Shown here: one piece after another, positions 18,135 through 26,661 of the stretch
Position numbering within the stretch: the stretch's first letter is position 1
How the letters are laid out: every line of letters begins with the position of its first letter
DNA from: Bacillota bacterium
GTDB lineage: Bacteria > Bacillota > Clostridia > DSM-8532
Direction: 5' to 3'
Length of the DNA stretch: 64,000 nucleotides
Assembly: GCA_022702935.2 (NCBI GenBank)
Contig: JAKIML020000092.1
Location: 62,001-126,000 of the forward strand
The notes under the pieces: model-generated
The model's database searches: none
The model's input: the letters and a program-made list of their open reading frames with translations, nothing else
What the model was told of the DNA's origin: nothing
Position numbers and translations under genes: made by a program

Positions 18135-19442
18135 TTATTCAAACAGGTTTACACCACGTTCTAACAGAACCTTTTGTACGTCACGGTAATCCACCTGACG
18201 GGGCTCGATGCCCTTCTGAGCCGCTAGGGCCGCAGTAATACCCGAAGCCTCACCTATAGCCATGCAGATGGACATGACCCGATAGGATGCATGGGCACGG
18301 TGGGTACCCGAGATATTTCTGCCTGAGAGCACTAACCCATCTACCCGCTTGGGTATTAAGCAGCGCAAAGGAATATCGTAGGGTGTAACCTCCTCAGGCA
18401 CACCTTCGGCCTGGGCACTGCCTGAGGGGTTATGGATATCCACAATAAAGCTGGCCTTATGGACCACCACGTCCTCAAAACGGCGGCCATGGCGAAGATC
18501 CTCGTCATGGAGCTGATACAGGCCCATAAATCGGCGTGTTTCACGCACTCCGAGCGTATTTGCCGTACTCTTGACAAAGCAGTTCTGATAGCCGTCTACA
18601 TACTTTCTTAAGAATTCAACCACCTGATCAATCTGCTTGCGCAGATCAACTTCAGCTTTTTCGATATCATCGCTTAACAGAGCCGATATGCCATTGGCCT
18701 GTGTGGTATTAATGAGTCTTTCACCGGGAACTAAGGTACGGAAGGAGCGGACCGATGCCGCATTGGGCGGCAGATGGCCTTCCTTGCAGTGTCTCGTGGT
18801 ATAATCCAGGAAACGCTCACCCTTGTATTCCACATAGTCTACCTCGCCGATACAGGTGAGGGCATCCTCTTCCACCCCCTGGACACGGAACATAAGGGTA
18901 ACAGGCTGTACCAGGGAATCTCCGTCACGGCCCATCTCGTATTCAGCGCCTGCATAATAAGCCACGTCGCCATCGCCCGAGGCATCCACAAAGGCCTTGG
19001 CCTGGAGAATGCACATTCCGGTCTTTTGACCAATAACAATGCCTGTCACCTTATCACCCTGGGTGATGGTGTCCACCACGGGTGTTTGCAGATAGAGCTT
19101 CACACCGGCTTCATGGGCAAATTCCACCAATACGCGCTTGGCCAGTTCAATATCGTGGGACTGCTGTGTGGCGCCTATCTCATCGCTGTCAGGTACTCCC
19201 AGGCGCTCCACAAGCTCATCCCGGAGTGTGCCTTTTGCAACACTGCCGAGGATGGGCGATACCGCCCCATTGGTCAGGTTGCCGCCCAATGTGCCATAAC
19301 GTTCCACCAGGGCTGTTTTTGCGCCCAAACGCGCGGCCGAGACTGCAGCGCAAATGCCTGCCGGTCCCGAACCAATAACAATTACATCGTAGCTTGCCGC
19401 TACCTTCAGGGATTTTTGATATGAAACTGTATCCATTGCCAT
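18135..19442 (-). CDS. FAD-dependent oxidoreductase (FAD_oxidored type), paralogue 2
   Basis: A 435-residue relative of the other FAD_oxidored proteins here: VIVIGSGPAGICAAVSAARLGAK-like FAD fold at the N-terminus, E of LVERYG, ASGDGDVAYYAGAEYEMG near 175, LGVRETRRFMGLY near 300 and SGRNISG...ASYRVMS toward the end. The first glycine box is GSGPAG rather than GGGPAG. AAGGAGG lies 10 bases before the ATG. The stop overlaps the out-of-use upstream ATG of the SDR, so the two are coupled. Substrate unknown; a redox step in the locus pathway is inferred from context. Confidence 0.88.
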   Translation of the reverse strand: MAMDTVSYQKSLKVAASYDVIVIGSGPAGICAAVSAARLGAKTALVERYGTLGGNLTNGAVSPILGSVAKGTLRDELVERLGVPDSDEIGATQQSHDIELAKRVLVEFAHEAGVKLYLQTPVVDTITQGDKVTGIVIGQKTGMCILQAKAFVDASGDGDVAYYAGAEYEMGRDGDSLVQPVTLMFRVQGVEEDALTCIGEVDYVEYKGERFLDYTTRHCKEGHLPPNAASVRSFRTLVPGERLINTTQANGISALLSDDIEKAEVDLRKQIDQVVEFLRKYVDGYQNCFVKSTANTLGVRETRRFMGLYQLHDEDLRHGRRFEDVVVHKASFIVDIHNPSGSAQAEGVPEEVTPYDIPLRCLIPKRVDGLVLSGRNISGTHRAHASYRVMSICMAIGEASGITAALAAQKGIEPRQVDYRDVQKVLLERGVNLFE

Positions 19443-19504
19443 AATTAAACTGCCTCCTTGGAGTCCTGATAAGCTCCATGCTGATAAGTATAAACCTGAT
19501 ATCT

Positions 19505-19545
19505 ATAAAAGGATGCGCAGAACGGGCACTTCCGGTCTGCGCATC
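19505..19545 (-). terminator. Intraoperonic hairpin / weak terminator
   Basis: GATGCGCAGA and TCTGCGCATC (19512-19545) pair around a GC-rich loop. On the minus strand the stem is followed by CCTTTTATAG, a short T-rich tail. It lies between two FAD oxidoreductase genes of one operon, so it may lower expression of the downstream genes or protect the upstream mRNA. Confidence 0.5.
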
Positions 19546-19561
19546 TTCTTGAGCGATCTTT

Positions 19562-20929
19562 TTAGTCTCCCAAATAAGCGCCCTGCTCCTTTAAGAGGGT
19601 ACACAGCTTGTTCTCGTCGACGGCAGCGGGAAGCTTTCCTTCCTTGACGGCCATGGCTGCGGCGGTTCCTGCTGCCTGTCCGAATACGATGCAGCAGGGT
19701 ATCATACGGATGGCCGAACCGGCAACAGCATCAGCCGAAATAGCGCGGCCTGCAACCAGGAGATTGTCAATCCCCTTAGGCACCAGACAGGTGTAAGGAA
19801 CACCGAAGTAGGGTCCATTTTCCAGGGTATAGTAGGTTCCGCCCGGGTCACTCTTGTTGTGGGTATCCATATTGGTGGCCATGACTGCAATAGAATTCCC
19901 GGGAACCCGGCAGTTGATCACATCGTCCTTGGTCAGCCTGTACAGGCCTTCAATATGCCTTGTTTCACGAATACCAATGGATGCAGCCGTACCCATGAAC
20001 TTGGCGTTTTCAAAGCCCACAGCATGCTTCTTTAAGAAACTGAAGACCTTGTGCGCCTGCTTCATGCCCAGAAGCTCAGCCTTAGTTAAATCCTCGGCAT
20101 TAGTTCCGTCAATATCCAGAATACGGGTAACATTCAAGCGGAATTCTCCGGGCTCGGGGCTCTCAAACAGACAAACCTCGGCGCGGGGCACATCTCCCCA
20201 CTCCTCCTGCTTTTCCCTGATTAACCAACTGAAGGGGCCATAGAAAGGCCGAATCTCATTCTCATGTTCCTTGATATGGGCATTCAGACGCTCTGTATCC
20301 ACATTGCAGACCCTGAAGAACAGGGTTGCGGGCTGCATATTGCCGTCATGGATATTTCCAAGCTCATAGTTCACACCTGATCTTGCGGCCACATCCGCGT
20401 CGCCTGAACAGTCAATGATGATCTTTGCCCGAATCACCGACATCCCCGACTTATTGGCAATAACAACGCCGACAATCTTATTCTCTTCCTTGATCACGTC
20501 GACAAACTGGGTATGTAAAAGCAATTCAGCGCCGGCCTCCAGGATCATGTCGGTGGCAACCAGTTTAAAGGCCTCATGGTCAAAGGGACCCACATGGTCA
20601 TGACCAATGAGATAGTAGCCTGCCCGTGAGGTTTTTGAGCGAACCTCGCTGGGATGAATGGCTCCGCCAATTTGAATCATTCTGTCTACGATTTCCTCGA
20701 AAATGCCTTTGATAATCTGCTTTTCGCTTCTGGCGTCGTACACCGTCATAAATGGTCCTACAAGACCATTGGTAGCCGCGCCGCCAACACAGCCCGCACT
20801 CTCAATAACAAGGGTTTTGGCGCCATTTCTTGCCGCACAGATGGCTGCTCCGATGCCTGCGGGGCCTGCGCCCACAACCAGTACATCAACCTCACGGTAC
20901 AGGGGTAGACTTTTTGAATAAGCAAACAT
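19562..20929 (-). CDS. FAD-dependent oxidoreductase (FAD_oxidored type), paralogue 3
   Basis: A 455-residue flavoprotein that opens MFAYSKSLPLYREVDVLVVG. The FAD fold has VGAGPAGIGAAICAARNGAK and E of LVIESAG; CSGDADVAARSGVNYELG near 190, IGIRETRHIEGLYRL near 325 and AGRAISADAVAGSAIR near 405 follow. It shares the PFMT(V/C)YD block with paralogue 4 at 29771, so these two are the closest pair. The ATG at 20929 is chosen because GGGAG lies 9 bases upstream; a TTG 9 bases earlier has no spacing. It is first after the solute-binding protein and its hairpin. Substrate unknown. Confidence 0.88.
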   Translation of the reverse strand: MFAYSKSLPLYREVDVLVVGAGPAGIGAAICAARNGAKTLVIESAGCVGGAATNGLVGPFMTVYDARSEKQIIKGIFEEIVDRMIQIGGAIHPSEVRSKTSRAGYYLIGHDHVGPFDHEAFKLVATDMILEAGAELLLHTQFVDVIKEENKIVGVVIANKSGMSVIRAKIIIDCSGDADVAARSGVNYELGNIHDGNMQPATLFFRVCNVDTERLNAHIKEHENEIRPFYGPFSWLIREKQEEWGDVPRAEVCLFESPEPGEFRLNVTRILDIDGTNAEDLTKAELLGMKQAHKVFSFLKKHAVGFENAKFMGTAASIGIRETRHIEGLYRLTKDDVINCRVPGNSIAVMATNMDTHNKSDPGGTYYTLENGPYFGVPYTCLVPKGIDNLLVAGRAISADAVAGSAIRMIPCCIVFGQAAGTAAAMAVKEGKLPAAVDENKLCTLLKEQGAYLGD

Positions 20930-20962
20930 ATACTTCAATCTCCCTAATATACTCTTTTTTAG

Positions 20963-20992
20963 TTTGTAGCAGCCCCGAAGGACTGCTACAAA
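20963..20992 (-). other. UUCG-type stable hairpin after the solute-binding protein gene
   Basis: TTTGTAGCAG and CTGCTACAAA form a perfect 10-base stem. On the minus-strand RNA the apex reads CC-UUCG-GG, a very stable tetraloop. No T-run follows. It sits between the solute-binding protein gene and the first enzyme gene, the usual place for a 3' mRNA-stabilising hairpin that raises binding-protein levels over downstream products. Confidence 0.7.
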
Positions 20993-21009
20993 TCAGGAAT
21001 GACTATGTT

Positions 21010-22596
21010 TTACTTTCCGTAGAACTCGTTGTACCACTGCTGCAGTTCGTCACGAACAGCGTTGCCGCCCATGTTTTCCCAGTCCTTCTGGAAGGTGCTC
21101 AAGGAGTCAATCTTCTTGGTTCCGGCAATGAGCTGCAGGATGTAGTCGCTGGTGCTCTTAAACAGAGCCTGGTTGTACTTGGAGTAGTTCTGGAGTGAAG
21201 GCATGAAGGCGAAGGGGTTGTCAACGAAGATTTCAGGGGTTTCCTTGTTGGCCTTGATGGTTACAGCTTCGAAAGGAGCCCACATAGCGTCGCTCTTACG
21301 TACACGGGAAGGCCACTGCTGAGCAAACAGATCTTCGTCAGTGCTGTTGAGGTACCAGTAGGAATTACCGCGTTCTTCAGCAAAGATGGGGTTGATGGGC
21401 TTAATGGAGCCGTCAGTGTCAAAGGTAAAGTGTGTTCCCTCTACGCCGAAGTTGAGATACAACTGATTCTGCTGCTTAATGTTGATCCAGTTAACAACGT
21501 GCTCAGCATTCTTAGCGCTCTTAAGGATACAGGTTACCTGGTTGATAGCCTCGGTTCTCATATAGGTGTTGGTTCCGTCGGAGCCATAGAGAGAACCAAT
21601 GTAGCCCAGATCATCATAGGTCAGCTTAAGTCCGTCTGCTGCTGTCATAACAGGGGTTGTCACAAGGGTACCGGTACGGTTGGAGGTAGCGATGATGGCC
21701 TTTCCGGAGGACAGCTTTTCATTCACGGTGGTGGTGTTGTTCACTGCCCAGTCACGGTCGATAAGTCCTTCAGCCATGAGCTTCTGCATGAACTCCATCA
21801 GCTTGGGGAAGTTCTTATGCTCGGTCATGTAAATAACCTTGCCGTTTTCGTCAACCATCCAGTCGTTGTAGATACCAAAGGCCGAGGTAATGTTTTGAGG
21901 AATGTCCCAGCTTACCGAAGCCTCGGAAGCGGCACGGAACGGACCGGTAAAGATGATGTACTTGTCACCATAAGTGTTTTTCAGAGCAACAAGGGCATTG
22001 TAGAATTCATCAAGGGTCTTGGGCACTTCGTTGATGCCTGCGCCCTTTAAGAGATCCATACGAACGACCATAAAGTTGGTGATTTCAGTAGGATAAGGAT
22101 ATTTGTAAGGAATACCATAGATTTTGCCGTCTGAACCAGACATGGCTTTCCAGGAATTCTCATTAACACCATTCAGAATATCCTTACCATAAGTATCGAG
22201 CAGTTCAGTCAGAGGCTTCAGCGCGCCCTGGCCAAGGAGGGTTTGGAATTGGGGAACACTGATCTGAAGAACATCGTAGTCCGCACCCGAGGAAACTTCC
22301 ATCAGAAGCTTTTCATCGGCATTTTCAGCAGGCAGTACATTGTACTCTACCTTATAGCCGGTGACTTCTTCGTAGACCTTAGCCATGGGATCGGTATTGG
22401 GGTCAAAGCTCACGTTGTAGCCTAAATACTTAAGCGTGGGCTTTTCTCCGTCAAGGGGCTTGGCCTCTCCACCGGAAGACGATGGATTGCCTGAAGCTGA
22501 TGGAGTGGGGCTCGAAGATCCTCCGCTATTGCCGCAACCTGCAAAGCTGGAAATAACCATGAGTACCACTAGGAACATTGCGAATAGTCTCTTCAT
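21010..22596 (-). CDS. Sugar ABC transporter substrate-binding lipoprotein (LplA/YtcQ type)
   Basis: A 528-residue extracellular binding protein. A signal peptide ends in the lipobox SFAGC with lipidated Cys at residue 21, then comes a Ser/Gly/Pro-rich linker and a long two-lobed body typical of the large (about 500-residue) CUT1 binding proteins that work with LplB/LplC permeases. It captures a sugar or glycoside outside the membrane. Two permease genes follow upstream in the operon order and no ATPase is present. GGAAGGG precedes the ATG. Being the import receptor of the five-flavoprotein locus, its ligand would define the pathway. Confidence 0.92.
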   Translation of the reverse strand: MKRLFAMFLVVLMVISSFAGCGNSGGSSSPTPSASGNPSSSGGEAKPLDGEKPTLKYLGYNVSFDPNTDPMAKVYEEVTGYKVEYNVLPAENADEKLLMEVSSGADYDVLQISVPQFQTLLGQGALKPLTELLDTYGKDILNGVNENSWKAMSGSDGKIYGIPYKYPYPTEITNFMVVRMDLLKGAGINEVPKTLDEFYNALVALKNTYGDKYIIFTGPFRAASEASVSWDIPQNITSAFGIYNDWMVDENGKVIYMTEHKNFPKLMEFMQKLMAEGLIDRDWAVNNTTTVNEKLSSGKAIIATSNRTGTLVTTPVMTAADGLKLTYDDLGYIGSLYGSDGTNTYMRTEAINQVTCILKSAKNAEHVVNWINIKQQNQLYLNFGVEGTHFTFDTDGSIKPINPIFAEERGNSYWYLNSTDEDLFAQQWPSRVRKSDAMWAPFEAVTIKANKETPEIFVDNPFAFMPSLQNYSKYNQALFKSTSDYILQLIAGTKKIDSLSTFQKDWENMGGNAVRDELQQWYNEFYGK

Positions 22597-22654
22597 AATT
22601 TTCCCTTCCTCTTTTTGATGTTATATTTTTATCGGTCGCCCGATAAAGACTGAA

Positions 22655-23545
22655 TTAACCTTTTACAGAGCCAATGGTGATACCGGCAATCATATACCTT
22701 TGAACAAAGGGATACAGTGCCACAATGGGAATCAGGGACAGAACAACCACTGCTGCAATAACACCGTCGATGGAGACATTGGAATAGTTACCAATGACCA
22801 GTCGTTCCACAAGGGTTTGTGTATTGTTGACGGTATTATAGATAAATACCTGAAGGGTTTGCATTTTAGTGCTGTTGGTATACATCATGGCATGGAAGTA
22901 GTTATTCCAGTAATTGACCGCATATAGCATGGCCACTGTGGCCAGAACCGGCTTGGACATAGGACAGACAATGGAAACAAGGATTCTTAAGTCACTGGCC
23001 CCGTCAATTCTTGCCGACTCCTCCACACTCTCGGGAAGTCCTTCAAAGTAGTTCTTCACCACAAACATGTTGAAGTGCACAATGAAGAACGGAAGGATTA
23101 AGGCGGCATAGGTATCGATGATGCCCAGGGTTCGAACCACCATGTAGGCGGGTATCATACCACCGAAGAATACCATACTGATGATATAGAGCATGATGAA
23201 CACCTTACGGCCCTTGAACCCCGGCTTGGATAAAGGATAGGCTGTGGTGATGGTCACCACCATGCTGATCAGGGTTCCCAATCCGGTCACTATCACTGTG
23301 TTCTTAAGGGCCGGAAGGAAAGTGGTCTCGCGAAGCACATAACTCATCGTTTCAAACTGAATATTCACCGGCCAGAAGATAACGGCGCCTGCAGTAACCG
23401 CGTTGGCACTGCTGAAGGATTTGGATACCACATGCATGATGGGAAGAATGGCACACAGGGCAAACAAACCCATCACGATATAGGAAATAATCTCTATAAC
23501 CTTTTCACTGGTACTCAGTGCAATTCCATTGACTTTTTTCTTCAT
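22655..23545 (-). CDS. Sugar ABC transporter permease (LplC/YtcP type)
   Basis: A 296-residue inner-membrane protein with six predicted membrane helices, starting with IISYIVMGLFALCAILPIMHVVSKSF-like helix 1 (near 18 to 40). The EAA loop that contacts the ATPase reads ESARIDGASDLRILVSIVCPMSKP near 175. It belongs to the CUT1 carbohydrate family with the typical C-terminal QRYMIAGITIGSVKG. It pairs with the next permease. The missing ATPase is expected to be a shared MsmX-type protein encoded elsewhere, as is known for this transporter class. Confidence 0.92.
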   Translation of the reverse strand: MKKKVNGIALSTSEKVIEIISYIVMGLFALCAILPIMHVVSKSFSSANAVTAGAVIFWPVNIQFETMSYVLRETTFLPALKNTVIVTGLGTLISMVVTITTAYPLSKPGFKGRKVFIMLYIISMVFFGGMIPAYMVVRTLGIIDTYAALILPFFIVHFNMFVVKNYFEGLPESVEESARIDGASDLRILVSIVCPMSKPVLATVAMLYAVNYWNNYFHAMMYTNSTKMQTLQVFIYNTVNNTQTLVERLVIGNYSNVSIDGVIAAVVVLSLIPIVALYPFVQRYMIAGITIGSVKG

Positions 23546-23578
23546 AAATATCGTATCCCCTCATATACCCTATTTTCT

Positions 23579-24538
23579 TTACCAGATACTTCTATTGAGC
23601 AGCTTCTTGCTTACAGCGTTGGCACCCACAATCAGGATAAAGGCAACCACTGAGTTAAACAGTCCCAGCGCCGTTCCTAAAGAGAAGTCGGACTGTCCAA
23701 GGCCCATTCTGTAAACATAGGTCTGGATGACATCGGCCACGTCATATACCGTTGAGTTGTAGAAGACGAGGATTTGCTCAAATCCTGTATCGAGAATATA
23801 GCCCACCTTAAGAATCAGCATCAGTACAATGGTAGGCATTAATCCCGGTATAGTGACATGCCAGATCTGACGCATCTTTGAAGCGCCATCCACTCGAGCG
23901 GCTTCATAGAGTGTAGGGTCTATGCTGGTTATGGCGGCAAGATAGATGACAGTATTCCAACCGATTTCCTTCCAGCCCTCGGTGAAGACCAGAAGTCCGC
24001 GGAAGACACGGGTATCCGAGAAAAAGCTGATGCGTTCTATCCCCAGGGAAGCCATGAAATTATTGATGATACCATAGGTTCCTAATAATGAATAGAAGAT
24101 ACCGAAGACAACAACCCAGGAGAAGAAATATGGAACGTAAATAGCGGTCTGTGCAAGCTTTTTGTAGGTTCTGTGACGAATCTCATTGAGCATAATGGCA
24201 CAGATAATAGGAATGGGAAACAGGAAAATAATCTTATAACCATTGATAATCAGGGTATTTGCCAGAACCTTAAGGAAGGCAGAGCTTCTGAAAAGCCGTT
24301 GAAAATGTGCAAAGCCAACCCATTCGCTCTTGGCAATGGCATCAATGGGGTTATTCCCTGCAAAGATGCTGTAATCCTTAAAGGCTATGGTAATACCGTA
24401 CAAGGGTAAAAACTTGTACACGAACAGAAAAAATAAACCGGGAAGCAGCATGATATAAAGCAGATAATGATCCTTCATATAGGTTCCGAATTTTTTGAGG
24501 CTTTTAGTGGACGGTTTTTTTGATGCAACAATATTCAT
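23579..24538 (-). CDS. Sugar ABC transporter permease (LplB/YteP type)
   Basis: A 319-residue permease with six predicted helices; the first is LYIMLLPGLFFLFVYKFLPL near 25 to 45. The EAA loop reads EAARVDGASKMRQIWHVTIPG near 205. The N-terminus is a basic cytosolic stretch as in LplB proteins. The ATG at 24538 is set by AGGAG 8 bases upstream; an ATG 30 bases earlier lacks a site. It is the first gene of the minus-strand importer-enzyme operon, so the promoter should lie in 24539-24815. Confidence 0.92.
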   Translation of the reverse strand: MNIVASKKPSTKSLKKFGTYMKDHYLLYIMLLPGLFFLFVYKFLPLYGITIAFKDYSIFAGNNPIDAIAKSEWVGFAHFQRLFRSSAFLKVLANTLIINGYKIIFLFPIPIICAIMLNEIRHRTYKKLAQTAIYVPYFFSWVVVFGIFYSLLGTYGIINNFMASLGIERISFFSDTRVFRGLLVFTEGWKEIGWNTVIYLAAITSIDPTLYEAARVDGASKMRQIWHVTIPGLMPTIVLMLILKVGYILDTGFEQILVFYNSTVYDVADVIQTYVYRMGLGQSDFSLGTALGLFNSVVAFILIVGANAVSKKLLNRSIW

Positions 24539-24815
24539 AGCAACACTCCTAGCAGATGACCAATCCAATCAGAAATGGGATATGTTTTAAAATTGAAAAT
24601 AAGAGATTTTTTAGTCGAATTCTAACTAACATGTTGTAGAACCTTTACAAAAATGATTTTAAGTTTTCCTGGTATTTATATATTATCACCAAATGGGATC
24701 CAAAAGAATAACTCGTTCTTTCACTTTCTTGCCCGATACTGTTATTTTTGCCGCACATTGAAGGAATGTGTCAGATAACATAAGATTGAACATGGAAATG
24801 GCCTGCGGAAAGGCT
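24539..24815. other. Regulatory gap before the importer operon
   Basis: A 277-base AT-rich gap after the histidine kinase and before the importer operon. It holds a palindrome AACATGTT near 24630 and an imperfect hairpin at 24740-24780 (TGTTAT/ATAACA outside, CACATT/AATGTG inside). I see no convincing -35/-10 pair and no T-run terminator. It probably binds the neighbouring YesN-type regulator, which is inference only. Confidence 0.35.
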
Positions 24816-26639
24816 CTAAGAACTATATTTCATAGGCAGAGAGATCTTTATGGCAGTCCCTTTATGAAGGATTGAAGTTATATAAAGGCCGCAGTCCTCG
24901 CCCCCAAACAGCCGTAATCGCTCATCCACATTGGACAGACCATAGCCCTCGGTATTAAGATGCAGGTTATTCATGATATTGCTTACCTGCTCCTCGGTCA
25001 TACCGCAGCCATTATCCTCAATGACGATATTCATTCTCTCCTCCTGCCGCCAGACTGTAATCTTCAAATGGCCCTGACCGTTGCTGCTGTGCATAATGCC
25101 ATGCTGAAGCGCATTCTCTGCCAGGGGCTGGAGAGAAAGCTTGGGAATAAGACAGTCGTTGAGACTCTCGTCCACCACATAGTCCACAGTGAACCGATTC
25201 TTATATCTTTTCTGCATGATGCCAAGATAAGAACGCACCAAGTTGATCTCCTCAGCCAGGGTAACAATATCCCTTCCCTTGCTGAGGCTCAGCCTGAAAT
25301 ACTTGGAGATGGCATTGAGCATCCAAACACTGTCATCGGTCTCCCCCTCCAGGATCATCCACTTTATGGAGTCCAGGGTGTTGTATAGGAAATGGGGATT
25401 AATCTGAGCCTGCAAGGCTTTCAGATGATAATCCTTGGCCTTAATCTCTGCCTCATAATAGTCCTCAAGCAGTTCCTTCACCGTAACCACCAGGTTATTG
25501 GCATTGTGCTCAAAAACCGCCAGGGGATCCTTGCTGGCCGTATCCTGGCTGAAGAGACTTCCCACCTTTTCAATACCGTCATTATTGAGCTGGACAACTG
25601 CGGCATTAATACGTTTGACCGTTTTTTCAATGATGGATGAGTAAATCCATATGAGAGCAATGGCCAGAATCACCAGAATTGCTAAAATCAAAAGCATTCT
25701 GGACATATCAAAGGTAAGCATGTCGGAACCTGCCACCGCTGTATGGGGAATACGCATGACCAGATACCAATCCATGGCATCAAGTTTGGCAAAGGCTACC
25801 AAATCCTCATTTTCACTTCGATTGCCGCTCAAGTGCCCTGCCTGCTGATCCAGCACAACACTCAGTTCCGATGGCGACAAGCCTTTTTTCCCAATGCGGG
25901 AGTCATTAGCATGGGAGATGATGGTCCCGTTGATATTCACCAGATAGATTTCCTCATTGGCAGCAATACCGGCCGAATAAATTCTGCTCAGCTTGTTTTC
26001 CTCAATATCGAGCTGCAGCACGCTGGCAATTTCCTCATAATTGGTTCGGCTGGAGATGGTCATACGGCAGGAAATCACATTGGTTAAGCCACCACTCTCA
26101 TAAATGCGAGCACCATAGGTTTCTATCCAATGAACCCCCCGTTGAAAATAAAATCCGGCCTCTCCGTTTTGGAGCTGCTGGATGTCAGGCAAGGAATAAA
26201 AGGTATCCTGCTGATTGGCATAAATCTTATCTCCGGGTACGTACAGCCTGATTTTGCTGATCATATGCTTCCCTTCGTAGGCAGATACCAGCAGCTTAAG
26301 CTCTTTGTATTCATTAAGCTGCTCCTCCACATCGGTACTTCCGCTTCGAATATAGGGATAGGCCGTGCTCAATATTGCCAGGGAGCTTTCTCTGATCTGC
26401 TCAAAGCGATAGTCCAGATTGCTTTTAATCTGGTTTACCGCCAACTGCATATTGTTGGACAATTCGTTCTCGATAACGTCCTTGGAATAGTCGGAATAAA
26501 GCTGAAGAATGATGAGTATGGGTATCATCACACTGCCTATAAACAGAGCAACAGCACGTTTGGGCAAGCGCATTTTCTTCAGTATGAGTCTATCCGGAAA
26601 GTTGTCTTTGATCCTTTTAAGTATGGACCTTATTTTCAT
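24816..26639 (-). CDS. YesM-type sensor histidine kinase
   Basis: A 607-residue membrane sensor. Helix 1 (AVALFIGSVMIPILIILQLY) is near 25, then a large extracellular sensing region to about 295, helix 2 (MLLILAILVILAIALIWIYSSII), a linker, the His_kinase phosphorylation motif QAQINPHFLYNTLDSIKWM near 405 and an ATPase domain with N-box LAENALQHGIMH and DNGCGM. The family typically senses sugars with or without binding proteins. The ATG at 26639 with AGGGTG upstream is preferred over a GTG 33 bases earlier that overlaps the regulator gene. It is partnered with the response regulator upstream and lies directly before the importer operon it likely controls. Confidence 0.92.
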   Translation of the reverse strand: MKIRSILKRIKDNFPDRLILKKMRLPKRAVALFIGSVMIPILIILQLYSDYSKDVIENELSNNMQLAVNQIKSNLDYRFEQIRESSLAILSTAYPYIRSGSTDVEEQLNEYKELKLLVSAYEGKHMISKIRLYVPGDKIYANQQDTFYSLPDIQQLQNGEAGFYFQRGVHWIETYGARIYESGGLTNVISCRMTISSRTNYEEIASVLQLDIEENKLSRIYSAGIAANEEIYLVNINGTIISHANDSRIGKKGLSPSELSVVLDQQAGHLSGNRSENEDLVAFAKLDAMDWYLVMRIPHTAVAGSDMLTFDMSRMLLILAILVILAIALIWIYSSIIEKTVKRINAAVVQLNNDGIEKVGSLFSQDTASKDPLAVFEHNANNLVVTVKELLEDYYEAEIKAKDYHLKALQAQINPHFLYNTLDSIKWMILEGETDDSVWMLNAISKYFRLSLSKGRDIVTLAEEINLVRSYLGIMQKRYKNRFTVDYVVDESLNDCLIPKLSLQPLAENALQHGIMHSSNGQGHLKITVWRQEERMNIVIEDNGCGMTEEQVSNIMNNLHLNTEGYGLSNVDERLRLFGGEDCGLYITSILHKGTAIKISLPMKYSS

Positions 26640-26661
26640 TGCACACCCTATCTCTCTTGGC

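Noticed and set aside
24740-24780. Hairpin after the histidine kinase gene as a terminator
   Set aside because: Stem has internal loops and no T-run on the relevant strand; left as a possible protein-binding site only.
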